From positions 407,455 through 471,454 of the forward strand of contig NZ_DS996810.1 in NCBI RefSeq assembly GCF_000156235.1: DNA of 64,000 nt, in the 5' to 3' direction. This stretch comes from Pseudovibrio sp000156235. GTDB taxonomy: Bacteria > Pseudomonadota > Alphaproteobacteria > Rhizobiales > Stappiaceae. Positions 50,278 to 59,568 of this stretch are shown one piece after another. Position 1 is the first letter of the stretch. The number at the start of each line of letters is the position of its first letter. A program made the translations under genes and the position numbers. The notes under the pieces were generated by a model. The model made no database searches. It was not told the origin of the DNA and was given only the letters and a program-made list of their open reading frames with translations.

Positions 50278-51161
50278 TGTCCGCGCTCTTCGAAAAGTTC
50301 GAGATTAAAAATGTGCAGGCTTTGTACCTAGCGGTGCGAAGCCTGTTTCGTGATGCAGATCTGGCGGAAGCTGATCTGGATGCGCGGGTGCTAACTGCTG
50401 AAGCTCTTGGTATTGAGCCGCGTAATCTGGTTCTGGAATATGATCGTGAGATCTCGCCGGAAGTGATTGCGGTTATGACACGATATGCAGAAGAGCGACT
50501 GGCAGGGAAGCCGGTTGGACGCATTCTGGGTAAGCGTGAATTCTGGGGCCTTGAGTTTTCTCTCTCACAGGCAACACTGGAGCCGCGTCCTGATACAGAG
50601 ACGCTGGTTGAGGCGACACTGGCATTTTGTCAGGCCAATGGTGGTTTTGATAAGCCTTGGGTGTTTGCGGATATCGGAACTGGAACCGGTGCCATCGCGA
50701 TTGCTCTGTTGAGTGAGTTACCCAATGCCATTTGTGTTGCTGTTGATATCAGCGAAGAGGCATTGGAGACTGCGCGACAAAACGCAGCAAATAACGGATT
50801 TGAAAGCCGTTTTATCCCTGTTCGGGGTTCTTATTTGGATGCGTTGAACGGGGCTTTTGATTTTGTTGTGAGTAACCCACCGTACATTCGCAGCGCTGTG
50901 ATTGAAGGGCTGAGCCATGAAGTGAAGCAGCATGATCCGATGCTGGCATTGGATGGTGGAGACGACGGACTTACTGCCTATAAAGAATTGATAGGTAACG
51001 CTAAACTAGTTCTTAAGAGAAATAGTGGACTCCTTATGGAGATCGGGTTTGATCAAGCGGAAGAGCTTTCAACTCTCGCAAGGGAACTTGTGGGGCTAGA
51101 GGTTCGTTGTGAGCATGATCTGGCCGGTCAGCCGAGGGTCATTGTTGTAGTTTTTCCATGA
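50277..51161 (+). CDS. prmC: Release-factor glutamine methyltransferase PrmC
   Basis: A 294-residue SAM-dependent enzyme that N5-methylates the GGQ glutamine of release factors. An N-terminal helical domain (about 1-85) recognises the factor; the catalytic domain contains PRPDTETLVE, motif I FADIGTGTGAIAIALL and the amide-binding motif N200-P-P-Y203 (VVSNPPYI). The gene starts on the last base of prfA's stop codon, so translation is coupled to that of its substrate. Confidence 0.97.
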   Translation: MSALFEKFEIKNVQALYLAVRSLFRDADLAEADLDARVLTAEALGIEPRNLVLEYDREISPEVIAVMTRYAEERLAGKPVGRILGKREFWGLEFSLSQATLEPRPDTETLVEATLAFCQANGGFDKPWVFADIGTGTGAIAIALLSELPNAICVAVDISEEALETARQNAANNGFESRFIPVRGSYLDALNGAFDFVVSNPPYIRSAVIEGLSHEVKQHDPMLALDGGDDGLTAYKELIGNAKLVLKRNSGLLMEIGFDQAEELSTLARELVGLEVRCEHDLAGQPRVIVVVFP

Positions 51162-51498
51162 TTGACGAAGAATTCAATAATCTGGAAAAAAGCCCTTGGA
51201 AAATACGTCGGAACGAGATAGTTTCATCTCGCCGACAAGCGATACCAGCTAATAGCTGAAAACGATGGGGATGGGCACTCACTGACAGTGAGACGAGCCT
51301 GGCAGAGACGTCGGTTGATAGTTTCAAAGCAGATAGTTGAGCGACCCCTCGTATCGTAGAACTGAGAGAGCAATGCATTTGTATTGCTGCTATCGGATGT
51401 CGGATATCGCATTGAAGCAGTTATATGATCGAATGCGATTGCATTTCGATGTTGGTGGCCTTTGGCTTAATCAACATGCAGGCTTATTAACGGCATTT
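51162..51498. other. Intergenic region with several small inverted repeats, no gene seen
   Basis: About 340 bp follow prmC with no convincing coding sequence. A tight inverted repeat CTCACTG-A-CAGTGAG is at 51278-51292, and a possible paired region GTCGG...GAGAT / ATCTC...CCGAC spans about 51208-51236. These might be 3' structures of the prfA-prmC transcript or parts of a longer leader for the DUF4167 gene. No clear T-rich terminator is visible. Confidence 0.35.
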
Positions 51499-51553
51499 GG
51501 AATCCGGGAGAACTTACTCCCATGAACCTCGCTGTAGGTTCGATTGCTATTCC
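51499..51553 (+). ncRNA. Candidate structured leader RNA of the DUF4167 gene
   Basis: GGAAT (51499-51503) and ATTCC (51549-51553) can close a three-way junction that holds two perfect hairpins, GGGAG-AACTTA-CTCCC (51506-51521) and AACCT-CGCTGT-AGGTT (51525-51540). It ends 17 nt before the start codon of the DUF4167 gene, with the possible Shine-Dalgarno GGAAAG just outside. I do not recognise it as a named motif. It could be a cis-regulatory element or a ribosome-stability structure. Confidence 0.5.
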
Positions 51554-51570
51554 GGAAAGTTAACGGCAGA

Positions 51571-52296
51571 ATGAGACCAGGAAATCAGAATAACAAGCGC
51601 ATGCGTGGGCGGGGGCGTAAGGCTCCAAATCCATTGACACGTACTTATGAGTCAAATGGACCGGATGTTAAAATCCGAGGTACCGCATTGCATATTGCTG
51701 AAAAGTACCAGCAACTTGCGCGTGATGCTCAGGCCTCCGGAGACCGTGTAACCTCCGAAAACTACTATCAGCATGCTGAGCATTACCAGCGTATCGTCGC
51801 TGCTGCTCAACCCCAGAACTCTCAGAGTGCTGCTCCTTCTGCTCGCGCAGAAGAAGAAGCTGCACCAGCTGTTGTTGAAGCGCCAAACGGTGCGGCGGCA
51901 AGCGAAGAGCAGGATGTTGCTGTTGCAAGCACTCAGCCTGTGATTGGCCTTGATACGCCTCAGCCGTTTATCGAAGCTTCCCCAGTGGTTGAAGAGAATG
52001 CTGAAGCTGCTGAGGCACCTGCTGCAGGTGATGAAGAAGACGACAAACCACGTCGCCGCGTTCGTGGCACTCGTGGTCGCGGTGTTCGCCGTACGCCTTC
52101 TTCTGCAAATGCAGCAGCTCCTGCTGAAGCGGCTGAAGGTGGTGAGGATGAAACGGCTGCAGCTAAGCCACGCCGTACGCCTCGTGCACGTACTCCACGT
52201 GCAGCTCGCACACAGCGCACCCGCGCAGCTCGTGTTCCTGCAGAGGATGCACCAGCTCCAGCGGCATTGGAAACAACCGGAGACGGTGAAAGCTAA
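51571..52296 (+). CDS. DUF4167-domain protein, basic and disordered
   Basis: A 241-residue protein. The N-terminal DUF4167 domain (about 1-75) begins MRPGNQNNKRMRGRGRKA and continues with NPLTRTYESNGPDVKIRGTA, IAEKYQQLARDAQASGDRV and NYYQHAEHYQRI, a compact helical unit conserved through Rhizobiales. The rest is disordered: an Ala/Glu/Pro acidic stretch, then basic clusters such as RRRVRGTRGRGVRR and TPRARTPRAARTQRTRAAR. Arg-Gly and Arg-Pro clusters suggest RNA or ribosome binding. The gene sits between prfA-prmC and clpB and has its own structured leader and terminator. Confidence 0.88.
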   Translation: MRPGNQNNKRMRGRGRKAPNPLTRTYESNGPDVKIRGTALHIAEKYQQLARDAQASGDRVTSENYYQHAEHYQRIVAAAQPQNSQSAAPSARAEEEAAPAVVEAPNGAAASEEQDVAVASTQPVIGLDTPQPFIEASPVVEENAEAAEAPAAGDEEDDKPRRRVRGTRGRGVRRTPSSANAAAPAEAAEGGEDETAAAKPRRTPRARTPRAARTQRTRAARVPAEDAPAPAALETTGDGES

Positions 52297-52345
52297 GCAT
52301 CTGGGAGGATGCTTTAGTTCCTTTACCGGTTTCGGATTTTCACGA

Positions 52346-52377
52346 AAAACCCCGCTCACAAGGCGGGGTTTTCTTTT
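52346..52377 (+). terminator. Rho-independent terminator of the DUF4167 gene
   Basis: AAAACCCCGC (52346-52355) pairs perfectly with GCGGGGTTTT (52363-52372) around a 7-nt loop, followed by TCTTTTT. Confidence 0.92.
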
Positions 52378-52402
52378 TGCTATATGGCCAGCTTGTGTGG
52401 GT

Positions 52403-53173
52403 TTATTCCACGATCAGCGTATCTCCGACGGAGAGGGTGCCGTTGTTGAGCACTTCCAGATAGATGCCAACATCCATGTGGCCCAGAGTGTCGTAGAGGG
52501 TCTTGTTGATGTTGGTGTCGCGTTCTGCGGTGGTTGGGTTGACGTCAACAGCTGCGCAGCGGCGGGTGCGTTTGGCGAATTTGAATTCTACACCGGAGCT
52601 GGAGTGGATCTTTTTGTCGGCCCAGTTGAACTCTTCGTAGGCGGGCAGGCCTTCCACATAGATGTTCGCGCGGAAGCGTTTTGGGTCGATCTCAACGCCC
52701 ATTGTTTCTGAAAGAGCTTTGACGCTGGCCAGGTTCACAACATGCACGAAGTTTTCGGCGGTGTCGGTAAAGGCGTGGTCGTCTGCGTGGCGGACTTTCA
52801 GTGGGCCAGCAGCTTTATCACCCATATGCGCGGTGAAGTAAGCCGCGAGGGCTTCCTGTCCTTCGGCGGATTCCAGCGAGAGGGTAACGTCATCCTCACC
52901 CGGCCTGGACAGGGTGATGCTTTTATTTTCCAGATCATAGGTGCATTTGACCTGGGCTACGTCTTCGTAGCGGACCAGTACGAGGAATTTGCTTTTGGAA
53001 ATGTGTTTTGGCGCTGCAGGATCAAAGCCGCATGGGCCGTTTTCGATAGCGTAGGCACGATCCAGCGGGAAGACAGCTCCAGCTTCTACAGTTGCCGTCT
53101 GAAGTGGGTGTGCCGTGAGGCCTTTAACAGGATGTGTTGCGAGTGCGGTGATATGCGCAGGCGAAAAAGTCAT
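52403..53173 (-). CDS. MOSC-domain protein
   Basis: A 256-residue protein with an N-terminal MOSC-N beta-barrel (about 1-105; starting ALATHPVKGLTAHPLQTATV and PLDRAYAI) and a C-terminal MOSC domain (about 115-256) in which FRANIYVEGLPAYEEFNWADKKI and the conserved cysteine in TRRCAAVDVNPTT (about 208) are clear. MOSC proteins handle molybdenum cofactor-bound sulfur or reduce N-hydroxylated compounds (YcbX, mARC). The single conserved Cys is the usual Mo ligand in mARC-type proteins. It is divergent from clpB across 207 bp. Confidence 0.92.
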   Translation of the reverse strand: MTFSPAHITALATHPVKGLTAHPLQTATVEAGAVFPLDRAYAIENGPCGFDPAAPKHISKSKFLVLVRYEDVAQVKCTYDLENKSITLSRPGEDDVTLSLESAEGQEALAAYFTAHMGDKAAGPLKVRHADDHAFTDTAENFVHVVNLASVKALSETMGVEIDPKRFRANIYVEGLPAYEEFNWADKKIHSSSGVEFKFAKRTRRCAAVDVNPTTAERDTNINKTLYDTLGHMDVGIYLEVLNNGTLSVGDTLIVE

Positions 53174-53380
53174 ATTAAATTCCGTTGTTTAAGCTGGTGG
53201 AAACTATGAGAAACAAAGGATTGTGGCAAGATCTTGCGAGCGCCCTCTTTTGTCGGCAGTTTGAACCACTATATGAAGAGTGCAGGAGGAAGTCTCCTGC
53301 TTCGGGTGCTCTTTATGAGGCTCGGATCCTCCCAAAATGCTTCGTCATGCTTCGGGTGACACGGCACATAGGAGTTATAT
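53174..53380. promoter_or_regulatory. MOSC-clpB divergent promoter region
   Basis: A 207-bp gap that should carry a heat-shock promoter for clpB; I could not find a convincing sigma-32 match. It has a hairpin CAGGAG-GAAGT-CTCCTG (53283-53299) and a direct repeat TGCTTCGGGTG (53298-53308 and 53348-53358). The clpB ribosome-binding site AGGAG is at 53371-53375 and can in principle pair with the CTCCT in the hairpin. Confidence 0.4.
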
Positions 53381-55960
53381 ATGGACTTTGAAAAATACAC
53401 CGACCGTGCGCGTGGGTTCATTCAGTCTGCGCAAACATACGCTCTGGGACAAGGGCATCAACAGTTTACTCCCGCACATATTTTGAAGGTCTTGCTGGAT
53501 GACAGCGAAGGCATGGCGGCTGGTCTTATTGAACGGGCTGGTGGTCGCGTTCAGGATGTTCGTCTGCAGATTGAGACAGATCTGGCAGCGCTGCCAAAAG
53601 TAAGTGGCGGCAACGGACAGCTGTATCTGGCGCCTGAAACGGCTCGTCTTTTCGAGCAAGCGCAGAAGATTGCGGAGAAAGCGGGCGACAGCTTTGTCAC
53701 CGTGGAACGGCTGCTGCTGGCGCTGGCCATGGATAAGGACAGCAAGGCCGGTAAAGCGCTGGCACAGGCTGGTGTTACGCCAAATGCGCTGAATGAAGTG
53801 ATCAATGAGCTTCGTAAAGGCCGCACGGCTGACTCGGCTTCTGCTGAAAACCAGTTTGATGCGCTGAAGAAATTCGCTCAGGATCTGACTGAAGCTGCGC
53901 GCGAAGGCAAACTCGACCCTGTGATTGGTCGAGATGAAGAAATTCGCCGCGCCATTCAGGTTCTTTCCCGTCGTACCAAGAACAATCCGGTTCTGATTGG
54001 TGAGCCGGGCGTTGGTAAAACCGCGATCGCGGAAGGTCTGGCGCTGCGTATCGTCAATGGCGATGTGCCGGAAAGCCTGAAAGACAAGCAACTACTTGCG
54101 CTTGATATGGGTGCGCTGATTGCTGGCGCGAAATATCGTGGTGAGTTTGAAGAGCGCCTGAAGGGTGTTCTGAATGAAGTGCAGGCCGCTGATGGCGGGA
54201 TCATCCTGTTCATCGACGAAATGCATACGCTTGTTGGTGCTGGTAAGACAGACGGAGCGATGGACGCTTCCAACCTGCTCAAGCCTGCTCTTGCTCGCGG
54301 TGAGTTGCACTGTGTTGGTGCTACCACGCTGGATGAGTACCGCAAGCACGTTGAGAAAGACGCGGCGCTGGCCCGTCGTTTCCAGCCCGTGTTTGTGAGT
54401 GAGCCAACGGTTGAAGACACCATTTCTATTCTGCGCGGTATCAAGGAGAAGTATGAACTTCACCACGGTGTGCGCATCTCCGATAGCGCGATTGTTTCCG
54501 CAGCAACGCTGTCCAACCGCTACATCACAGACCGCTTCCTGCCGGATAAGGCCATCGACCTTGTTGATGAGGCCGCTAGCCGCTTGCGCATGCAGGTGGA
54601 TTCCAAGCCGGAAGAGCTGGATGAGCTGGACCGCCGGATTATCCAGCTGAAGATTGAGCGAGAAGCGCTGAAGAAAGAGGATGATGAAGCCACGAAGGAT
54701 CGCTTGCAGCGTCTTGAAAAAGAGCTGGTTGATCTGGAAGAGGAATCCAATGCCCTGACACAGCGCTGGCAAGCTGAAAAAGACAAGCTGAGCGGTGAGC
54801 AGAAGATCAAAGAGCAGTTGGATGAAGCCCGTACTGAACTGGAGCAGGCCCAACGTGTTGGTAATCTAGCCCGTGCTGGTGAGCTGAGCTACGGCGTTAT
54901 TCCTGATCTGGAGAAGAAACTGGCGAACGCTCAGACTGCTGAGGACGTTGACAACACCATGCTCAACGAAACCGTCAGCAGTGAGAGCATTGCGCAGGTT
55001 GTTTCTCGCTGGACCGGTATTCCGATCGACAAGATGCTGGAAGGTGAGCGTGAAAAGCTTCTTCGCATGGAAGACGAACTTGCCAAACGTGTTGTTGGTC
55101 AGCAGGAAGCTGTTCATGCGGTTTCCACCGCTGTCCGCCGGTCCCGTGCTGGTTTGCAGGATCCAAACAGACCCATTGGTTCGTTCATGTTCCTCGGCCC
55201 AACCGGTGTTGGTAAAACCGAGCTGACCAAGGCACTTGCGAGCTATCTGTTCGATGATGAGACGGCAATGGTGCGCGTGGACATGTCCGAGTTCATGGAA
55301 AAGCACAGCGTTGCGCGTCTGATTGGTGCACCTCCAGGCTATGTTGGCTATGAAGAAGGTGGTGTACTGACAGAAGCGGTTCGCCGCCGGCCATATCAGG
55401 TCGTGCTGTTTGATGAAGTTGAAAAAGCACATGGTGATGTGTTCAATGTTCTGCTTCAGGTACTGGATGATGGCCGTTTGACAGACGGGCAGGGCCGTAC
55501 CGTGGACTTTCGCAATACGCTGATCATCATGACTTCCAACCTTGGTGCTGAGTTCCTCGCAGCTCAGGGCGAGGGTGAAGATGCTGAGGCTGTTCGCGGT
55601 CCGGTGATGGATGCTGTGAAAGCGCATTTCCGTCCTGAGTTCCTGAACCGTCTGGATGAAATCATCCTGTTCCACCGCTTGCAGCGTACTCAGATGTCCA
55701 AGATTGTCGAAATTCAGCTGAAGCGTCTGCAAAAGCTGTTGGATGACCGGAAGATGGTTCTGGATCTGGATGATGGTGCAATGGGCTGGCTTGCCGAGAA
55801 GGGCTATGACCCAACTTATGGTGCTCGTCCGCTCAAACGCGTTATCCAGAAGCAGGTACAGGATCCACTGGCAGAAATGCTGTTGGCTGGTTCCATTTCT
55901 GACGGGCAGACGATCAAAGTCTCTAACGGGTCTGATCGACTGGTGTTCGACAGGGCTTGA
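53381..55960 (+). CDS. clpB: Chaperone ATPase ClpB
   Basis: An 859-residue Hsp100 disaggregase that rescues aggregated proteins with DnaK. It has a Clp N domain (about 1-145), NBD1 with Walker A GEPGVGKT (Lys213), a coiled-coil middle domain (about 405-530) that separates ClpB from ClpA/C, and NBD2 with Walker A GPTGVGKT (Lys612) and the substrate-pulling loop APPGYVGYEEGG. It ends in a short polar tail. The protein lacks a ClpP-docking IGF-type loop, as expected. AGGAG precedes ATG 53381. A strong terminator follows. Confidence 0.98.
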   Translation: MDFEKYTDRARGFIQSAQTYALGQGHQQFTPAHILKVLLDDSEGMAAGLIERAGGRVQDVRLQIETDLAALPKVSGGNGQLYLAPETARLFEQAQKIAEKAGDSFVTVERLLLALAMDKDSKAGKALAQAGVTPNALNEVINELRKGRTADSASAENQFDALKKFAQDLTEAAREGKLDPVIGRDEEIRRAIQVLSRRTKNNPVLIGEPGVGKTAIAEGLALRIVNGDVPESLKDKQLLALDMGALIAGAKYRGEFEERLKGVLNEVQAADGGIILFIDEMHTLVGAGKTDGAMDASNLLKPALARGELHCVGATTLDEYRKHVEKDAALARRFQPVFVSEPTVEDTISILRGIKEKYELHHGVRISDSAIVSAATLSNRYITDRFLPDKAIDLVDEAASRLRMQVDSKPEELDELDRRIIQLKIEREALKKEDDEATKDRLQRLEKELVDLEEESNALTQRWQAEKDKLSGEQKIKEQLDEARTELEQAQRVGNLARAGELSYGVIPDLEKKLANAQTAEDVDNTMLNETVSSESIAQVVSRWTGIPIDKMLEGEREKLLRMEDELAKRVVGQQEAVHAVSTAVRRSRAGLQDPNRPIGSFMFLGPTGVGKTELTKALASYLFDDETAMVRVDMSEFMEKHSVARLIGAPPGYVGYEEGGVLTEAVRRRPYQVVLFDEVEKAHGDVFNVLLQVLDDGRLTDGQGRTVDFRNTLIIMTSNLGAEFLAAQGEGEDAEAVRGPVMDAVKAHFRPEFLNRLDEIILFHRLQRTQMSKIVEIQLKRLQKLLDDRKMVLDLDDGAMGWLAEKGYDPTYGARPLKRVIQKQVQDPLAEMLLAGSISDGQTIKVSNGSDRLVFDRA

Positions 55961-55984
55961 TGAGCCTTTCTGTGAGTTGAAGAC

Positions 55985-56010
55985 AAGGGCCGGATTTTCC
56001 GGCCCTTTTT
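55985..56010 (+). terminator. Rho-independent terminator of clpB
   Basis: AAGGGCCGG (55985-55993) pairs with CCGGCCCTT (55999-56007) around an ATTTT loop and runs into T residues, 25 bp after the stop codon. Confidence 0.92.
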
Positions 56011-56108
56011 GCTATCTACCTTGGCGGATGACATCCGTACCTTTTCGAATATCTGTTTTTAGTGTTTAGTTCTGCTGGATGAGGACGGGCATCTTGCGGG
56101 CGGCGGGT

Positions 56109-56717
56109 ATGAGAAAAGCTGATATTGCACTCTTATTTGTGGCGATGAGCTATCTCTGGCTCGTGACTACGGTGGCGATTGGCGCCCAGTTCTATCCGGG
56201 GTACAGCCATATTTCTCATTTCATGAGTGTTCTTGGTGCAACGGGAGCTCCGCACGGACCAACCGTCAACTTCTGGGGCTTCCTGGCGGTTGAGCTTCTG
56301 CTGCTGCCGAGCTTCATCATCTGCTTTAGTGATCTGATGCGGAGCAGGGCAGAACGTGTCGCTCTGGTGGTTTTCGCAGGCTATCCGCTTTTCATTGGAC
56401 TTGCCGCGTTCTTTCCCTGTGATTTTGAATGCAGGATGGCTGACCAGAGCCAAAGCCAGCTGATCCATTCCGCTGCTGGCCTATTTGCTTATTTTTGTGC
56501 TGTTGTCGGGCTCTGTTTGCTTGCCCGCGCACAAGAAGGGCGGTCTTACTGGTTTGTTCCAGGATTGGTTTTATTCGCATTGTTCCTGAGCCTGATGCTG
56601 GAAACTGCTTTGAGCGGTCTGCTGCAAAGGGTTTTGGAGACCGGTGCTTATCTTTGGTTTGTTTTGATTTTGCTGCAGAAGCGTCAGAAGGTTGGGAGTG
56701 TTTTAGCCTCTCGCTGA
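56109..56717 (+). CDS. DUF998-family membrane protein
   Basis: A 202-residue protein with six hydrophobic helices. The GYSHISHFMSVLGATGAPH block in the first loop and the central LAAFFPCDFECRM segment are typical of DUF998, a family of unknown function found in both bacteria and archaea. Start at ATG 56109 (MRKADIAL) begins directly with the first helix; an in-frame ATG at 56079 would add ten residues. It may be co-transcribed with the small P-loop gene 27 bp downstream. Confidence 0.82.
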   Translation: MRKADIALLFVAMSYLWLVTTVAIGAQFYPGYSHISHFMSVLGATGAPHGPTVNFWGFLAVELLLLPSFIICFSDLMRSRAERVALVVFAGYPLFIGLAAFFPCDFECRMADQSQSQLIHSAAGLFAYFCAVVGLCLLARAQEGRSYWFVPGLVLFALFLSLMLETALSGLLQRVLETGAYLWFVLILLQKRQKVGSVLASR

Positions 56718-56744
56718 TGTGTTTGTGCTTTTGAGCCTGAGGAT

Positions 56745-57320
56745 TTGAATTTGGAAAATGTACTTATTTATCTGGTTGGCTTTGCCGGAACCGGAAAGCT
56801 AACAATTGCCCGGGCACTGGCTGAGGCCACGAGTGCCAAAGTCGTCGACAATCAATGGATCAACAATCCGATTTTTGGATTGCTCGATCATGATCGGCTG
56901 ACACCTTACCCGGAAGGTGTTTGGAGGCAGATCGATAAAGTGCGAGAAGCTGTGCTGGAGACGGTGGCCACGCTTGGTGCTCCTCATGCAAGTTACATCT
57001 TTACGCATGAGGGTTTTGAGGATGATGCCAGTGATCGGCAGATTTATGAGGCCATTCGGGAAACAGCTCAGCGGAGAAAGGCCCGGTTTTTGCCGGTCAG
57101 ACTGCTTTGCAATGAAGATGAGATCGCCAAACGCGTAGTTTCTCCGGAGCGGGCTCTGCGCTTGAAAAGTATGGATCCGGAGCGATCACGCAATGCGGTG
57201 CGGAACTCCACTGTGCTCAAACCCAATCATGAGAATGAGCTGACGCTCGACATCTCTGAAAAGCAGCCAGCTGATGTGGTGGAGTTGATCCTGGAGCAGG
57301 TGGCTCACTGCAAAACCTAG
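56745..57320 (+). CDS. Small P-loop NTPase (shikimate-kinase-like AAA)
   Basis: A protein of about 191 residues with Walker A GFAGTGKLT (about 12-20), a DNQWINNPIF switch-like strand end, and a lid-like RLLCNEDEIAKRVVSPERALRLKSMDP segment, the layout of small-molecule kinases of the nucleoside/shikimate kinase fold. The substrate is unknown. It begins with TTG: 56745 or 56751, the second of which has GAGGA at the better distance (7 nt). Its stop codon overlaps that of the convergent peptidase gene by 4 bp. Confidence 0.72.
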   Translation: MNLENVLIYLVGFAGTGKLTIARALAEATSAKVVDNQWINNPIFGLLDHDRLTPYPEGVWRQIDKVREAVLETVATLGAPHASYIFTHEGFEDDASDRQIYEAIRETAQRRKARFLPVRLLCNEDEIAKRVVSPERALRLKSMDPERSRNAVRNSTVLKPNHENELTLDISEKQPADVVELILEQVAHCKT

Positions 57321-59314
57321 TTTCGCAGTGAAGCAACGCGTTGGCTTGGACGGCCAGTTTCCATCAGAGCGTTGATGCGGTCCCGTTCGCGCTTGAAGTT
57401 TTCAAGCACTTGCGCTTCGAGAACACGGCCCTGTGGCACCTTAATCTTCAGTGAGTTTACGAAGCGGCCATTCACCTTCACCTCATAGTGGAGGTGGTTA
57501 CCGGTGGAGAGGCCGGTGGTGCCGACGTAACCGATAACCGTACCCTGTCTGATGCGCTGGCCTTTTTGAATGCCAGTGGCAAAGCGGGTCATATGGTTAT
57601 AGGTGGTGACGTAACCGTTGGCGTGTTTGATCTCAACGCGTTTGCCGTATCCGCCAGACCATGCAGCTTTCTGAATAACACCATCGCCAGCTGCAAAGAT
57701 TGCGGTACCGCGTGGGGCTGCCCAGTCCGTTCCAGTATGGAGACGGCGGGTTTTCAGAACCGGGTGACGACGCATACCGAAGCCGGAGGTAAAGCGGCCT
57801 GCTGCGATTGGCTTGCGGAGTAGGAACTGCTTCGCGCTTTGACCGTTCTCATCGTAGTAGTCGACAACACCATCATCCGGTGTGCGGAAGCGGTAGAAAC
57901 GGTGGCTGCGGCCATTCACGGTGATAGAGGTATAGAGAATCTCGGAGGCGCCGGTGGTCTGGTCTGCATCCAGACCATAGAAGACGCTCATTTCGTCGCC
58001 GCTCTTCACAGACGCATTGAAGTCCACACTATAAGAGTAGATGCGGATCAGCTCTTTAATAAGAGAGGATGGAACTTCGTTATCCAGGCCGGTCTGGTAG
58101 ATCGAGTCATAATAGGTGGCGCGTGGGCCAACCGAATTCTGCTGCTGCGAGTTGAACGCATCTGCTGCCATCTGCGTGGTTGGCTCTGGTGCAACAACAA
58201 ACTCGCCTTCATCGTTTCGTGCGATGGTGCCGACGTGGCGCTGGTCTTCATAGATGCTGACGCGCACGAGAATGCCATCGTCCTCTTCGATCTGATCAGT
58301 GTTCAGAGAGAGGCGGAAAATCTGGCCAGCTTTAATGGTGTCGATGCCGAAGTTATCCGTAAACGCCTTGATGTAGCCTTCCGCTTCTGTCTCGGAGGCT
58401 TCGCCATCCAGCAGAATGTCAATAAAGTCAGTCTGGGTCAGGATCGGAACAATGCGTTCTTCGATCTGATTGGCCTGAGTGGTTTTGCGGGATTTGGGCT
58501 GGAAGGAGACGTTTTCTTCGGTAATACGAACTTCGATGTTTTCAAATGACTGTTCTGAAAGAGGGGCAAAGCCGGCGTTGATGTCTTCCACGCTCGGGAT
58601 AGCCGCAATGTCCGTGGAATTATCCAGCATGAACATCGCTGCCTTCTTCACCTGTTGTTGAACAGCCTCTTCCTTATGATCGGGAAGAGCGACCATGCTC
58701 ATTGCTTCCAGCGGGAAGTCGCGCTGAGAGATAGAGACTTCACCCTCAATGTCCGCGCCATAGATCGCGTCACTGGCAACCTGCAGCGGAGCCACCTGTT
58801 CGCCCTGATACATGGTGATCGGATCAAATGGTGGAATGTCCGCGGCGGTTTCCTGTTTCTTGAAGTTCTCCAGGCTTGCGCTGACGAGCGCATACGGCTT
58901 GGCTTTCACATGATCGCGGCCTTCGCTGCGGGTCACAGTGTTCACTTCAATAATCTGGCGATTGGAGAAACCGTCGGTCGCGGAAGTCAGGCGGTCACCT
59001 TTTCCGCTGGTATTACGTTGTGGTGTCAGGTCTGCCGCGTTGCTGGCGGGGGCTTTGGCTGTCTTATAAGTATACTGGCCATCAAGAGCCGCCATCAGAG
59101 CGCCGCCCATTAACACCATAGATGTCATGCCGGTGAGGATCGTTCCAATCAACCAGCGACCGTTCAGGCGCGCAGGCTGGTCAGACGAACTTGCAAGGCT
59201 ATCCACCATCAAGGCTGGTTCATTGCCAAGATTGACGGAAGGCCTTCCATTAGTATGGAACCTACCAGAATTCATCGAGCTACTTATCTTTCCCCAAATC
59301 GGCAGAGAGGCCAT
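57317..59314 (-). CDS. M23-family metallopeptidase (peptidoglycan endopeptidase)
   Basis: A 665-residue envelope protein. It has a cytoplasmic N terminus, one membrane helix (about 54-78), a long periplasmic region (about 80-480, with LysM-like and polar segments not clearly assigned) and a C-terminal M23 domain. The zinc ligands are H526 and D530 (RRLHTGTDW) and H609 in NHLHYE (H607-L-H609), with catalytic His in the NHMTRF segment. Such enzymes cut peptide cross-links during growth and division. The gap to the rRNA operon is 630 bp. Start ATG 59314 is used; 59275 (residue 14) would also keep the helix. Confidence 0.9.
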   Translation of the reverse strand: MASLPIWGKISSSMNSGRFHTNGRPSVNLGNEPALMVDSLASSSDQPARLNGRWLIGTILTGMTSMVLMGGALMAALDGQYTYKTAKAPASNAADLTPQRNTSGKGDRLTSATDGFSNRQIIEVNTVTRSEGRDHVKAKPYALVSASLENFKKQETAADIPPFDPITMYQGEQVAPLQVASDAIYGADIEGEVSISQRDFPLEAMSMVALPDHKEEAVQQQVKKAAMFMLDNSTDIAAIPSVEDINAGFAPLSEQSFENIEVRITEENVSFQPKSRKTTQANQIEERIVPILTQTDFIDILLDGEASETEAEGYIKAFTDNFGIDTIKAGQIFRLSLNTDQIEEDDGILVRVSIYEDQRHVGTIARNDEGEFVVAPEPTTQMAADAFNSQQQNSVGPRATYYDSIYQTGLDNEVPSSLIKELIRIYSYSVDFNASVKSGDEMSVFYGLDADQTTGASEILYTSITVNGRSHRFYRFRTPDDGVVDYYDENGQSAKQFLLRKPIAAGRFTSGFGMRRHPVLKTRRLHTGTDWAAPRGTAIFAAGDGVIQKAAWSGGYGKRVEIKHANGYVTTYNHMTRFATGIQKGQRIRQGTVIGYVGTTGLSTGNHLHYEVKVNGRFVNSLKIKVPQGRVLEAQVLENFKRERDRINALMETGRPSQRVASLRN

Positions 59315-59568
59315 CTGCAGCAGATGTCCGCATCACATAGTTACGATTGATAGACAATGCTGAAGACGGGAACAACTGATGAAAGAAAAATACGGCTGGA
59401 TTTTGTCGCTGATACTCTGAAAAATTATAGAAAAAATCGAATTGGCGAGAAAATAATGATTTTGCCGTTCAAAATGCGATTTTACGCACCATATAAATAC
59501 AGGACTTGCGATTATTGAAAAAGTTTCCCCAGTCCTGTGAAAATTTTGAAGTTTTGTCTTCAGCCTCG

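Noticed and set aside
51337..51525. A 62-codon frame in the prmC-DUF4167 gap
   Set aside because: No ribosome-binding site, no domain pattern, and it runs into the structured leader.
53298..53358. The TGCTTCGGGTG repeat pair as a CRISPR or mobile-element trace
   Set aside because: Only two short copies, 50 bp apart, with no array or terminal repeats.
54866..55732. A 288-codon frame antisense to clpB
   Set aside because: Shadow of a fully conserved gene; no motif or start signal.
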